The translations under genes and the position numbers were made by a program. A stretch of 64,000 nucleotides of DNA from Pseudoflavonifractor sp. 524-17 (GTDB lineage: Bacteria > Bacillota > Clostridia > Oscillospirales > Oscillospiraceae). Numbering within the stretch: position 1 is the first letter of the stretch; each line of letters opens with the position of its first letter. The notes under the pieces are model-generated. The model ran no database searches and had not been told where the DNA came from. It saw only the letters and a list, made by a program, of their open reading frames with translations. Shown here piece after piece: positions 17,058-25,252 of this stretch. The stretch lies in NCBI RefSeq assembly GCF_009935845.1, contig NZ_QWEK01000017.1:28243-92242 (forward strand). Direction: 5' to 3'.

Positions 17058-18160
17058 GACTCCTCGCCTCCCGTCTCCTCGGCAATCCATTCTTTGAGCT
17101 TTTTCTGAAGTTCCTTTTTGTCCGGCAAATAAAGCCGGTATTCTGACGCATAGATGTTGGAATTCTCCGGCAAAGTAATCTCTACCAAAGCGTCATCTTT
17201 TTCTTTGCAAAGCAGGATGCCGATGGTTGGATTTTCATCCGGCAGCTTTTCGTATCGGTCATAGTAATGCACATACATCAGCATCTGCCCCAAGTCCTGA
17301 TGAGTCAACTTGTCAATTTTCAAATCGATCAGCACATAGCAGCGGAGCAGACGGTTATAAAAAACAAGGTCCACATAGAAATTTTCTTCCCGGTAAGTGA
17401 ACCGTTTCTGTCTGGCCTCAAACAGGTATCCCTTTCCGAGTTCCAGCAAAAATTTTTGGAGCTTGTTGATGATCGCTGTCTCTAAATCAGATTCCACAAA
17501 TTTTGCTTTTTCGTCCAGGCCAAGAAACTCCAGCACTGTTGGCTGTTTTACGATGTCCTGCGGCCTGGTGACAATGTTCCCTTCTGACGCAAGGCGCAGG
17601 ACCTCGCCTTTTTCCCGGCTGAGCGCAAGCCGTTCGTAGAGACTGGAGTTATACTGCCGCTGCAAGGTGCGGATACTCCATCCTGACTGTGTGGCTTCAA
17701 TTTCATAAAATTTCCGCTCGTTTTCGTCCTTGATGCGCATTAACAACAGATAATGCGACCAAGGGAGTGTGAATGGCAGCGTTTCCTCAAAAAGGCGAAA
17801 CACCGTTTCGGATTTTTCCACCGCGAATTTCCGAAACACTGTCTCGGAAATCCTGTCCTGATAGGTCTGGTAAAATTTTCTTGCGTTTTCAAGTGTGTCC
17901 ACGGAAAAACCACGGCCAAATTGCTTATTCATGGCCTCGGATAAGTTTTTGATGATCTGCCTGCCATATTTTGCGCGGCTTTCGCCCTGCTGCTCCACCT
18001 CTACGATCCATCTGCCGATCGCGTAAAAGGTCATCAGCTGGACAAGATTGATCTGCCTTGCGGCGATGCTCCGGGCGTACTCCACCAATTCAATGGAATT
18101 ACGGCACAGGTCGTTCATTGGAAGATTTGCGCTGTCTTCCGGTATCAATTCGTTTGCCAT
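17054..18160 (-). CDS. YhcG/DUF1016-family PD-(D/E)xK nuclease protein
   Basis: A 368-residue protein of the YhcG (DUF1016) family. The N-terminal DUF1016_N part contains ARSIAARQINLVQLMTFYAIG, then IVEVEQQGESRAKYG and GFSVDTLENARKFY. The C-terminal part is the predicted nuclease domain (YREENFYVDLVFYN, then RCYVLIDLKI, giving the D...DLK core). These proteins are seen inside restriction-modification loci, but their exact role is unproven. Here it is squeezed between mod and res, overlapping res by four bases and starting 11 bases after mod. That placement makes it an integral part of the Type III locus. Confidence 0.85.
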   Translation of the reverse strand: MANELIPEDSANLPMNDLCRNSIELVEYARSIAARQINLVQLMTFYAIGRWIVEVEQQGESRAKYGRQIIKNLSEAMNKQFGRGFSVDTLENARKFYQTYQDRISETVFRKFAVEKSETVFRLFEETLPFTLPWSHYLLLMRIKDENERKFYEIEATQSGWSIRTLQRQYNSSLYERLALSREKGEVLRLASEGNIVTRPQDIVKQPTVLEFLGLDEKAKFVESDLETAIINKLQKFLLELGKGYLFEARQKRFTYREENFYVDLVFYNRLLRCYVLIDLKIDKLTHQDLGQMLMYVHYYDRYEKLPDENPTIGILLCKEKDDALVEITLPENSNIYASEYRLYLPDKKELQKKLKEWIAEETGGEES

Positions 18161-18171
18161 CCCGCCCCTCC

Positions 18172-20028
18172 TTACAGAACCTTCACCCTGGTATCCGGAG
18201 CCAGCATTTTGAAAATCTCGCCCACATTGATCTTGGCGGGGCTGTCGGCAAAGCTGCTGTCCCGGAACGCCGCCCGGAGAGGCTGACGCTTGGCAATCTC
18301 CTTGATAACGCTATCGGGGATGTTCTCGTCAAAGCAGGCGATCAGGTCGCCGTCGTTGTAGGTGTGGACGGTGCAGCCCTCAATCTGTTCGGAGGTGTAG
18401 GGCATGGACAGGGGCAGGCCCCACTCCAGCAGACAGCCGAACAGCAGGTCCAGGTCGGTGCGGTCGGGCTTGATGTTGCTCACCAGTTGGTCAAGCATAC
18501 TCTGGTCGTACTCCCCGGCGGAGTAGTACACATCGGTCATGTTGGTGTCGTCCAGCTTGAACACACGGAAGCCGCCGTCAAAGGGTTTGTCCGGGTTGTC
18601 AGCGGCGATTTTCTTCGCGGCGCGGCGGATGCGCTCCTTAGCTAACTCGCATATTGTCCCATATCCAGACATTTTTGCAGGGCTACCTTCCGTGCATTCT
18701 TCTTGTAATTGCACCATGATAAATTTTCTGGTTCCACTATCCTCGGCATTAAGTTGCATTGTGGCATCCGCAGTAGTTGATGATCCAGAAAAGAAATCTA
18801 ATATAATAGAGTCTTTCTCTGTGGCTATAGTAATAAGATGTTTAAGTAGTTTTGTAGGTTTTGGATGGGTGAAAAGTTTAGCGACACCCAGAAGTCCTTT
18901 TAGTTCTTCAGTTGCATCTTCATTCATACCCTGCTTATCCCACCATGACTCAGCAGGTGTCCTGGCAAATTTTCTGTTTGCAGCAAAAACCTTTTGAACC
19001 GGGCGTGAAGTGCCAGTCTTCCCAAAAATAATCCTTCCATCAGCAATTCTTTTTTGGACTTCTTTCTCATTAAAGACCCAGTACCGACCATCTGGTGGCA
19101 GAAAACTTTCCCCTGTTTCAGGGTTGATGATAGGAAAGTAAGGACCTTTATGATTTGCTGACAAGTCAGTTGTAGTCCAAGGCCCACGTGGGTCATTATC
19201 CGGGTTGGAAAATGTCCTTGCAATAAACTCTTTGGTAACTGGATAGCCCATATCTTCAATGTCAGTCAGATTTTTTGCATAGCAAACAATATAGTCATGT
19301 ACTGGCGGCAAGTACCCCATATTATTGCCATTTGTTTTCTTTTTCCACAAGATTGTGCCGACCATATTTTTTCTTCCAAATACCTCGTCAGCTATCTTGC
19401 GGAGATTTTCTATTTCTTCTTCACCAATACTAACAAAAATAACCCCGTCATTTGTGAGCAGATTCCTGGCCAGCATCAACCGAGAATAGATCATACTGCA
19501 CCAATCGGAATGAAACCGCCCGTTGCTGTCCGTATTCCTGAAAAGCCGGTCGCCGTTCTCATCCACCTGCCCGATTCCTTCACTGAATTCCTCCCCACTC
19601 ATACCGAAATCGTCCCGATAGATAAAGTCGTTTCCGGTGTTATAGGGCGGATCGATGTAGATCATCTTCACCTTGCCCAGATAGCTCTCCTGCAACAGCT
19701 TCAGCACTTCCAGGTTATCGCCCTCGATGTAGAGGTTTTCGGTGCCGTCCCAGTCCACGCTCTCCGCCGGACAGGGCCGCAGGGTCTTGCGAATGGGCCG
19801 GTTGGCCTCCACGATAGCGGCCTTTTTGCCCACCCAGGTGAACTCATAGGCCTCGTCGCCCTCCAGCACCACATCGGACAGTAGCTGCCGCAGAAGCTCA
19901 AAGTTGACCGCCTTTTTCAGTTTGCCGTCCTCGCCGCAGGCCTCGGTCACGCAGGCGGGGAACAAGGCGGCAAGTTTTTCGATGTTGGATTGGGTCAGGT
20001 CAGGGGTTTCCATTTTCAGCTTGTCCAT
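18172..20028 (-). CDS. mod: Type III DNA methyltransferase Mod
   Basis: A 618-residue site-specific adenine-N6 methyltransferase. The catalytic DPPY motif (MIYIDPPYNTGNDF, about residues 122-135) precedes the AdoMet-binding FxGxG-like motif (LDFFSGSSTTADATMQLN, about residue 415), the order of the beta group. The target-recognition region lies between. Start ATG 20028, after GGAAGGACAAA, overlaps the preceding small gene. Within 18650-19500 the codon composition is more AT-rich than in the flanks, coinciding with the variable target-recognition part; this suggests exchange of specificity by recombination. Mod methylates one strand of an asymmetric site and gives Res its specificity. Confidence 0.9.
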   Translation of the reverse strand: MDKLKMETPDLTQSNIEKLAALFPACVTEACGEDGKLKKAVNFELLRQLLSDVVLEGDEAYEFTWVGKKAAIVEANRPIRKTLRPCPAESVDWDGTENLYIEGDNLEVLKLLQESYLGKVKMIYIDPPYNTGNDFIYRDDFGMSGEEFSEGIGQVDENGDRLFRNTDSNGRFHSDWCSMIYSRLMLARNLLTNDGVIFVSIGEEEIENLRKIADEVFGRKNMVGTILWKKKTNGNNMGYLPPVHDYIVCYAKNLTDIEDMGYPVTKEFIARTFSNPDNDPRGPWTTTDLSANHKGPYFPIINPETGESFLPPDGRYWVFNEKEVQKRIADGRIIFGKTGTSRPVQKVFAANRKFARTPAESWWDKQGMNEDATEELKGLLGVAKLFTHPKPTKLLKHLITIATEKDSIILDFFSGSSTTADATMQLNAEDSGTRKFIMVQLQEECTEGSPAKMSGYGTICELAKERIRRAAKKIAADNPDKPFDGGFRVFKLDDTNMTDVYYSAGEYDQSMLDQLVSNIKPDRTDLDLLFGCLLEWGLPLSMPYTSEQIEGCTVHTYNDGDLIACFDENIPDSVIKEIAKRQPLRAAFRDSSFADSPAKINVGEIFKMLAPDTRVKVL

Positions 20029-20527
20029 TTTGTCCTTCCTCCGTGTTAGTTTTTGGAATTAAAGACATGAATCTTTCCATAAGCTCAAGTTGATTATCTT
20101 GATATCGCTCCTGCTTTTTCAGCATATCAGCTAATCCAACGGGCTGATAAGAATTTTGTATGGTTCTTAATGTGACATTATCCTTATATCCCAACGAAAC
20201 AGCTATGACTTCTAACAAAGACTCTCTTTCCTTTATCATCTTTTCACGCTGAGCCGCATCGGGTTTTTCAACAGAAAGAACATCATAATATTTTTTCCAT
20301 TGCGCAATGACTTTTTTATCCTTTGCGAACACAACTTCGATTAGATTCAACGCCTCGACACTTGCATTTGTCCAGCCATAAATTCGACTCGCCATCAAAA
20401 TTTTGAAAATCTGCATTTTGTCATCACGTTTTCTTGCCCTGTCCTGCAATTTTTGTCCGACAATCACAGAAACAATGGGAGCCAAAATAATGGCAGCTAT
20501 ATTGATGTAATCTGAAAAGTCCATCAC
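20000..20527 (-). CDS. membrane-anchored DUF6680-like protein
   Basis: A 175-residue protein with one N-terminal membrane segment (IAAIILAPIVSVIVG) followed by a cytoplasmic helical region (ALNLIEVVFAKDKKVIAQWKKYY). I recognise the shape of DUF6680; the function is unknown. It overlaps mod by 29 bases and the preceding DUF4391 gene by four. The reading frame is more AT-rich than its neighbours, which suggests a separate history. Single-membrane-pass partners are found in several anti-phage loci, but any such role here is inference. Confidence 0.6.
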   Translation of the reverse strand: MMDFSDYINIAAIILAPIVSVIVGQKLQDRARKRDDKMQIFKILMASRIYGWTNASVEALNLIEVVFAKDKKVIAQWKKYYDVLSVEKPDAAQREKMIKERESLLEVIAVSLGYKDNVTLRTIQNSYQPVGLADMLKKQERYQDNQLELMERFMSLIPKTNTEEGQNGQAENGNP

Positions 20528-21183
20528 AATTCCTCCAACTCTTTTTTCAATCTTTTCAATTCCGCATTCAACTGAACCTGTTTATTCAGTTGCCGTTCTC
20601 GACGCACCTTCACCTGTAGCGCTGCAATCTGCTTTTGCAGTTCCTGCCTGCGGGTATCCCGATCCACCGACTCTTTCAGCGTTTCGCCCGTCCCAGAAGT
20701 CAGCGTTTCCCCGGCAATCTGCCGGACAAAGTTTTCATATACTTTGTCGGTATTCAGACCGTCCAATTTAAGGGGCAGGGCGGCTTCCTCCATCCAATCG
20801 GTGTGGTAGTAGCTGCCCACCCTGAAAGCGTTCGTCCTGCTCCCCGCCGCCTCCTTATAGGCCGTCCACGCCTGATATTTGCCCTCATATTCCAGCAGAA
20901 ACAGGATGTGGTAGGGTATCTCCTTGTCAATTTGCCGCAGGACAGCCGCGTCCAGTTGGGGCGCGGACAGACAGACCTCGAACACCTCAATCTCCGTCAC
21001 GGTCTCCCCGGTGGCAAGGTTCATTGTGGCGGGATCAATCTTGTTCCGCCACCAGATCACCCTGATCTGCTCTACAAAAATGCGTTTCAGCGCTGGGGAA
21101 ACCGTGAGATTTTCATAAAACTTCTGCTTTGGAATGCGCCGGTTGAATTCGGTGCTTTTGGGCAAACCAAGCATAGAGCGCAC
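20524..21183 (-). CDS. DUF4391 protein
   Basis: A 219-residue protein matching DUF4391: LPKSTEFNRRIPKQKFYENL, then RIFVEQIRVIWWRNKIDPATMN, IDKEIPYHILFLLEYEGKYQ, and a C-terminal coiled coil rich in Gln, Lys and Glu (about 180-219). The family is repeatedly encoded beside a large helicase and a Type III methyltransferase, exactly as here, four bases before the helicase end. Its biochemical function is unknown; an adaptor or sensor in DNA defence is plausible. Start ATG 21183 has AAGGAGGTGC upstream. Confidence 0.8.
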   Translation of the reverse strand: MRSMLGLPKSTEFNRRIPKQKFYENLTVSPALKRIFVEQIRVIWWRNKIDPATMNLATGETVTEIEVFEVCLSAPQLDAAVLRQIDKEIPYHILFLLEYEGKYQAWTAYKEAAGSRTNAFRVGSYYHTDWMEEAALPLKLDGLNTDKVYENFVRQIAGETLTSGTGETLKESVDRDTRRQELQKQIAALQVKVRRERQLNKQVQLNAELKRLKKELEEL

Positions 21184-21187
21184 CTCC

Positions 21188-24100
21188 TTATTTGACCACC
21201 AGGAAGCAGATCAGTTCAAAATCATCCAGCCCGGACACTGCATTCATCAGGGCGGAAGTACCGCCTGCGGAAAACAGGCTGTCGATGTCGCTTTCTTCTT
21301 TCACATCAATGATGGAGTTTATTGCATCGGAAAGAAGCTGCGACACCTCCTTCATGTTTCTGCCGTCATCTGTTTCCTCATTGAATTTTGCGCACAGCGG
21401 TATGACTGGTTCCGACTTGCCCCGGCACAATAGCCGGATGGTGTCCAACAGCTTTTTGGGGTTCAGATAATCACAGACCACCTCGCCGTCCACGCTGATA
21501 TAGACCATATAAAAGGGATGGATGCGGTTCTGGTTGTCAATATTGACGCTGTTGTTGATATTCCGCAGGACAAAAATCACGCCCGGCGGGTTTTCCTTCG
21601 TTGCGGGTACGACGGCGTGAAGCCCCTTCGGTTTCTTTGCCAGGTCGCCGTGGGTCTTGATGTAGTCCAACAGATCAAGCCGGAACTCGTTCAGCCCCAG
21701 GTCCATGATGGAAATACCGGTGGACATATCCTCCATATCCACAACTTCCTCCTGGAGCCGTTTCAACTGCTGCTTGCGGTATTCCAGATCTCCTTTTTCT
21801 TCCGGGTTGATTAAGTCGTCATCGCCGGTGGAAGTCATCACGGATATCTTCATCCGGGTCTCCACACGGGATTTCAGGTTGATGTATTCGTCCAGGGTCA
21901 TATCCGGCCAGAAATTCACCAGCTGGATTACCTTGTTCCTGCTACCAATGCGGTCGATACGTCCGAACCGCTGGATGATACGCACCGGGTTCCAATGAAT
22001 ATCGTAGTTGACCAGATAATCGCAGTCCTGCAAATTCTGCCCTTCGGAGATGCAGTCGGTGGCGATCAGAATATCGATCTCCTTTGTACTGCCTGGCATC
22101 AGTACGTCCCGCCCCTTGGAGATGGGAGAGAAGCAGGTCAGCACATTGTTCAGGGTAGCTTTCAGTCCCTTGATGGTGGTGCGTCCGTCAATACTTCCGG
22201 TTATGACCGCCGTGTCCAAACCGTACTTCTCTTTGACATATCCGGCTACTTGGTCATACAGATACTCCGCCGTATCGGAAAACGCCGAGAAGATCAGCAC
22301 CTTCTTGTTACCCATGTTGATGGGAGTACGCATTTTTTCGTCCAGTAAATGCAGAAGGTTCTGGAGCTTCAGGTCATGTTCCGGCGTAATGTCGGCTATC
22401 ATCAATGTCAGCAGTTCAAGATTTTCCGCATCCTGTTGCAGTTCTGCTCGCCAGGTCTTATAGTCCATATCAGACAGATCGATTTTCACCTTTTTGCCTA
22501 CAGTGAAGTAATCGGTGCTGCCGTCCTCCATATCAAAGTCATCTTCGGACGCTTCGATCATATCAATGTCAGCCTGACCGTATTTTTCATAATCATCAAT
22601 GGCTTTGATTGTGCCAGTGATCAGGTCAAGGATTCGCGTAAGCGTCAGGTTGAAGGAGTACACAGAGCTTTCCAGCCGCTTTAAGAGATTGATGCTCATC
22701 AGCCGCCGGATACCTTGTTCACGCCCTTGTTGAGTAAGGTTGTTGCCCTTGTTGTGAGTCAGGTCGATATACTTGGCAATCTTGCTTGGAAAGATGTAGT
22801 TTGACGGCGTATAGATACACAAACTCAACTGGGTCAGCAGCTCAAATATCTGGTTGTAGTTGATGGCACTGGACAGGTCGGTCATACTGGGACGCAGGGA
22901 AATCGGTTTCAGCCGCTCCGGGAATTGTCCAATCGCCGCCGTATCGTAATACTTTTCGATGTGCCGCCGGGAGCGGGCAATCGTCACACTGTCCAGCAGT
23001 TCAAAGAAATCAAAGTCCAACGTGCGGAGCAGGGCATCGGTAGTACGTACATCCGGGTCGAGCTTGCTCCAGGCATTGAACGATTTCTGAGCTTGCCGGA
23101 AAACTTCGTCAATGGGCTTTTTTGTGTCCAGCGCCTCATTGATGAAGTCCGGATTTCCTTCATAGGCGATGGCAAGCTGGTTTTTAAGGTCGGTAAAGCG
23201 GTTATTGACCGGCGTTGCGGACAGCATCAGCACCTTAGTCCGAACGCCCGCACGAATCACTCTGTCCATCAGCCTTATGTAGCGGTTCTCCTGCGTATTG
23301 GCATGAGTTCCAGCGCCATTACGAAAATTGTGGGATTCGTCAATCACAACAAGGTCATAATTGCCCCAGTTCAGCCGGTCAAGATCAAGCCCGTTGGATG
23401 TACCGCCGGAGCGGGACAAGTCTGTATGAAACAGCACATCATAATTCAGTCGGTCGGCGGCAATGGGATTATTGACATAGTTGTCTTTGTAGGTATTCCA
23501 GTTTTCTGCCAGTTTTTTGGGGCAGAGGACAAGTACGGATTTGTTCCTGTTTTCATAATATTTAATAACGGCAAGGGCGGTAAAAGTTTTGCCCAAACCA
23601 ACGCTGTCAGCCAAGATACAGCCGTTGTACTGCTCCAGCTTGTTGATAATGGCAAGAACAGCATCCCGCTGAAAATCATAAAGCATACTCCAGATCTTGC
23701 TCTGCTTGAATCCGGTTGCCTCATTGGGCAGGACATCCTCGGAAATATCGTTTAAAAACTCGCTGAAAACATGGTATAGTGCCATAAAGTAGATAAACTC
23801 CGGCGAGTTTTCATTATAGGCTGTGCTGATATTGGAGATAATCATTTCGGTCACATCCTGCATCTTCTCGTGATCACTCCAAAGCGTTTCAAACAGCTGT
23901 ACATACTGGGTGGAGAACGGTGCCTCCATCCGGTTGACCATGTTGTAGCTGTTATTGCCGCGTTCACAGCCGATATCCACTGTTGTAAAGCCGTTCAACG
24001 GCATATAGGCGGTCTGCTCTACAGGAGAATCGACTGTCATAAATCCGCCCATGTTTTCCCCAGTGACATTGGATTTGAAGATAGCTTTACGCCTGATCCA

Positions 24101-24418
24101 GTCAGCACACTCTCTGGCAACAGCCCGTTGGGTCATTTCATTGCGCAGCTTGATTTCAAATTCTGTACCATATAGGCTGGTTTCTCTGCTAAGTCTTGGA
24201 ATGTAAAACTCCCGTCTTTGCTTTTCGGCCCGCTCTTGAACGAAGGTCGGGGAAGTAAAGATAAAACGGAATTCTTCTATCTGTTCCAACTGATATTTTA
24301 ACTCTTTGTATGCATACATGGAAAAGCAAGCGGCCGCTATGGAAACCTTGCTGCCACGCTGTATCGTTTCTTTCAAGTCATCCCGGACGATATCTGTGAT
24401 ATTGTCAAATATTTTCAT
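21188..24418 (-). CDS. PLD/SNF2-type helicase of the defence island
   Basis: A protein of about 1076 residues. ATG 24418 is chosen over GTG 24421; GAAAGGGA is upstream. The N-terminal 170 residues resemble the phospholipase-D-like region of such helicases (SKVSIAAACFSMYAYKELK), without a clear HKD motif. The helicase core follows: GLGKTFTALAVIKYY (Walker A), VVIDESHNFRN (box II), LMLSATPVNNRF (motif III), and the C-terminal lobe with CISEGQNLQDCDYLVNYD and RFGRIDRIGS (motif VI). A coiled coil and tail of about 200 residues complete it. It is the first gene of the island operon, directly behind a good promoter. Expected role: ATP-driven DNA translocation in defence. Confidence 0.85.
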   Translation of the reverse strand: MKIFDNITDIVRDDLKETIQRGSKVSIAAACFSMYAYKELKYQLEQIEEFRFIFTSPTFVQERAEKQRREFYIPRLSRETSLYGTEFEIKLRNEMTQRAVARECADWIRRKAIFKSNVTGENMGGFMTVDSPVEQTAYMPLNGFTTVDIGCERGNNSYNMVNRMEAPFSTQYVQLFETLWSDHEKMQDVTEMIISNISTAYNENSPEFIYFMALYHVFSEFLNDISEDVLPNEATGFKQSKIWSMLYDFQRDAVLAIINKLEQYNGCILADSVGLGKTFTALAVIKYYENRNKSVLVLCPKKLAENWNTYKDNYVNNPIAADRLNYDVLFHTDLSRSGGTSNGLDLDRLNWGNYDLVVIDESHNFRNGAGTHANTQENRYIRLMDRVIRAGVRTKVLMLSATPVNNRFTDLKNQLAIAYEGNPDFINEALDTKKPIDEVFRQAQKSFNAWSKLDPDVRTTDALLRTLDFDFFELLDSVTIARSRRHIEKYYDTAAIGQFPERLKPISLRPSMTDLSSAINYNQIFELLTQLSLCIYTPSNYIFPSKIAKYIDLTHNKGNNLTQQGREQGIRRLMSINLLKRLESSVYSFNLTLTRILDLITGTIKAIDDYEKYGQADIDMIEASEDDFDMEDGSTDYFTVGKKVKIDLSDMDYKTWRAELQQDAENLELLTLMIADITPEHDLKLQNLLHLLDEKMRTPINMGNKKVLIFSAFSDTAEYLYDQVAGYVKEKYGLDTAVITGSIDGRTTIKGLKATLNNVLTCFSPISKGRDVLMPGSTKEIDILIATDCISEGQNLQDCDYLVNYDIHWNPVRIIQRFGRIDRIGSRNKVIQLVNFWPDMTLDEYINLKSRVETRMKISVMTSTGDDDLINPEEKGDLEYRKQQLKRLQEEVVDMEDMSTGISIMDLGLNEFRLDLLDYIKTHGDLAKKPKGLHAVVPATKENPPGVIFVLRNINNSVNIDNQNRIHPFYMVYISVDGEVVCDYLNPKKLLDTIRLLCRGKSEPVIPLCAKFNEETDDGRNMKEVSQLLSDAINSIIDVKEESDIDSLFSAGGTSALMNAVSGLDDFELICFLVVK

Positions 24419-24421
24419 CAC

Positions 24422-24782
24422 AAGCTGTCCCTTTCCAATCGTTATAGCTTATCCATTTTTAGCTCAACTCATGTTCGAGTATGGGTACACTTTGAAGGCC
24501 ATACCTATACAGATTATATTATACACTACCCGCCTCCGGAAAACAATTCCTCTTTCCCTAAAGTTCCAAGAATTTTTGCCATAACCGACAGAAAGGACAG
24601 AAACCAAGAACGCCCAGGTATTATTAAAGGACAGCACATTTTTGGATGCTGTCCTTTGCCCATTTACATCATTCAATTCGTTTACAATATTTTTTGCCTA
24701 CATTTTATCAGTATTCATACGCCGCCCCATATTATTGTAGGCCCAAGGCATTGCGTATGGAAATTTGTTCGCCACGGTGAAA
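24422..24782. other. promoter region of the defence island
   Basis: These 361 bases hold no gene. They contain the island promoter (24518-24546) and a hairpin (aaaggacagca at 24625-24635 with its complement at 24646-24656) whose loop is T-rich. Confidence 0.6.
24518..24546 (-). promoter_or_regulatory. promoter of the Type III/helicase island
   Basis: On the minus strand TTGTTT (24541-24546), 17-base spacer, TATAAT (24518-24523). Transcription would start near 24510, about 90 bases before the helicase start. Confidence 0.75.
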
Positions 24783-24890
24783 TTATCCTTGACAAATCCC
24801 ATCTTGATTTTGGATTGAAAAACTCTCCCCTTGCAGTTCATCGTCACGGCTCAACCTCTCGTACAGCAGCGCAATCTTGGTTTTTGCCAT
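24783..24890 (-). pseudogene. 5' stub of a serine recombinase
   Basis: The stub encodes 35 residues: MAKTKIALLYERLSRDDE, then LQGESFSIQNQDG and a stop. It has an intact GAGGAGG ribosome site and the catalytic serine (Ser14), so it is the true start of a TnpX-like recombinase gene. Homology ends just after the SxxNQ box, and the remaining 500 or more residues are gone. It marks the edge of an element inserted into virD4 and later cut back, probably when the defence island arrived. Confidence 0.8.
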
Positions 24891-24913
24891 AGCACAGACC
24901 TCCTCAAAATGAA

Positions 24914-24980
24914 ATATGCTCTAAGCTGCCCTCGTCTATCACCGAAAAATCAGTGAATTAACAAGTCGCTTAGAGCATAT
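24914..24980. repeat. 13-bp inverted repeat at element edge
   Basis: atatgctctaagc (24914-24926) and gcttagagcatat (24968-24980) are perfect complements 41 bases apart, between the recombinase stub and the end of virD4 homology. They fit recombinase-binding half-sites or an operator for the stub's promoter. Confidence 0.6.
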
Positions 24981-24983
24981 ATC

Positions 24984-25252
24984 ACCCGCCGCCATCTTAT
25001 ACTTTTTATACTGCCGGACGGCGAAGTGCTCCGGGTCCCGTTTTTCCAACCGTTCAAACATCAAATCCACGGCATTTTTGAAGGTTTCATCCTCTTCGCG
25101 TACTTCTGAGGCATTCAGCATATCCAGCAGGGTAATCATGTTTTTCTCCTCCGCCGGGGCTTCGTACCAAATGTACGCAATGAGCGCCTGATAGTACAAT
25201 GCCTCGGCCTTACTCCAGAAGTCCTCACCGCCCCTGCTGTCCTCGCCCTTGG
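24984..25252 (-). pseudogene. virD4: virD4 fragment 3 (after intron)
   Basis: Continues the VirD4/TraG coupling protein after the group II intron: KGEDSRGGEDFWSKAEALYY, then TLLDMLNASEVREEDETFKN and HFAVRQYKKYKMAAG. Homology breaks after AAG, where family members go on to the SILISCGARLAPF-type region. The rest of the gene, and all downstream conjugation genes, are not in the window. The frame runs on into foreign DNA for 18 residues before a stop. Confidence 0.85.
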
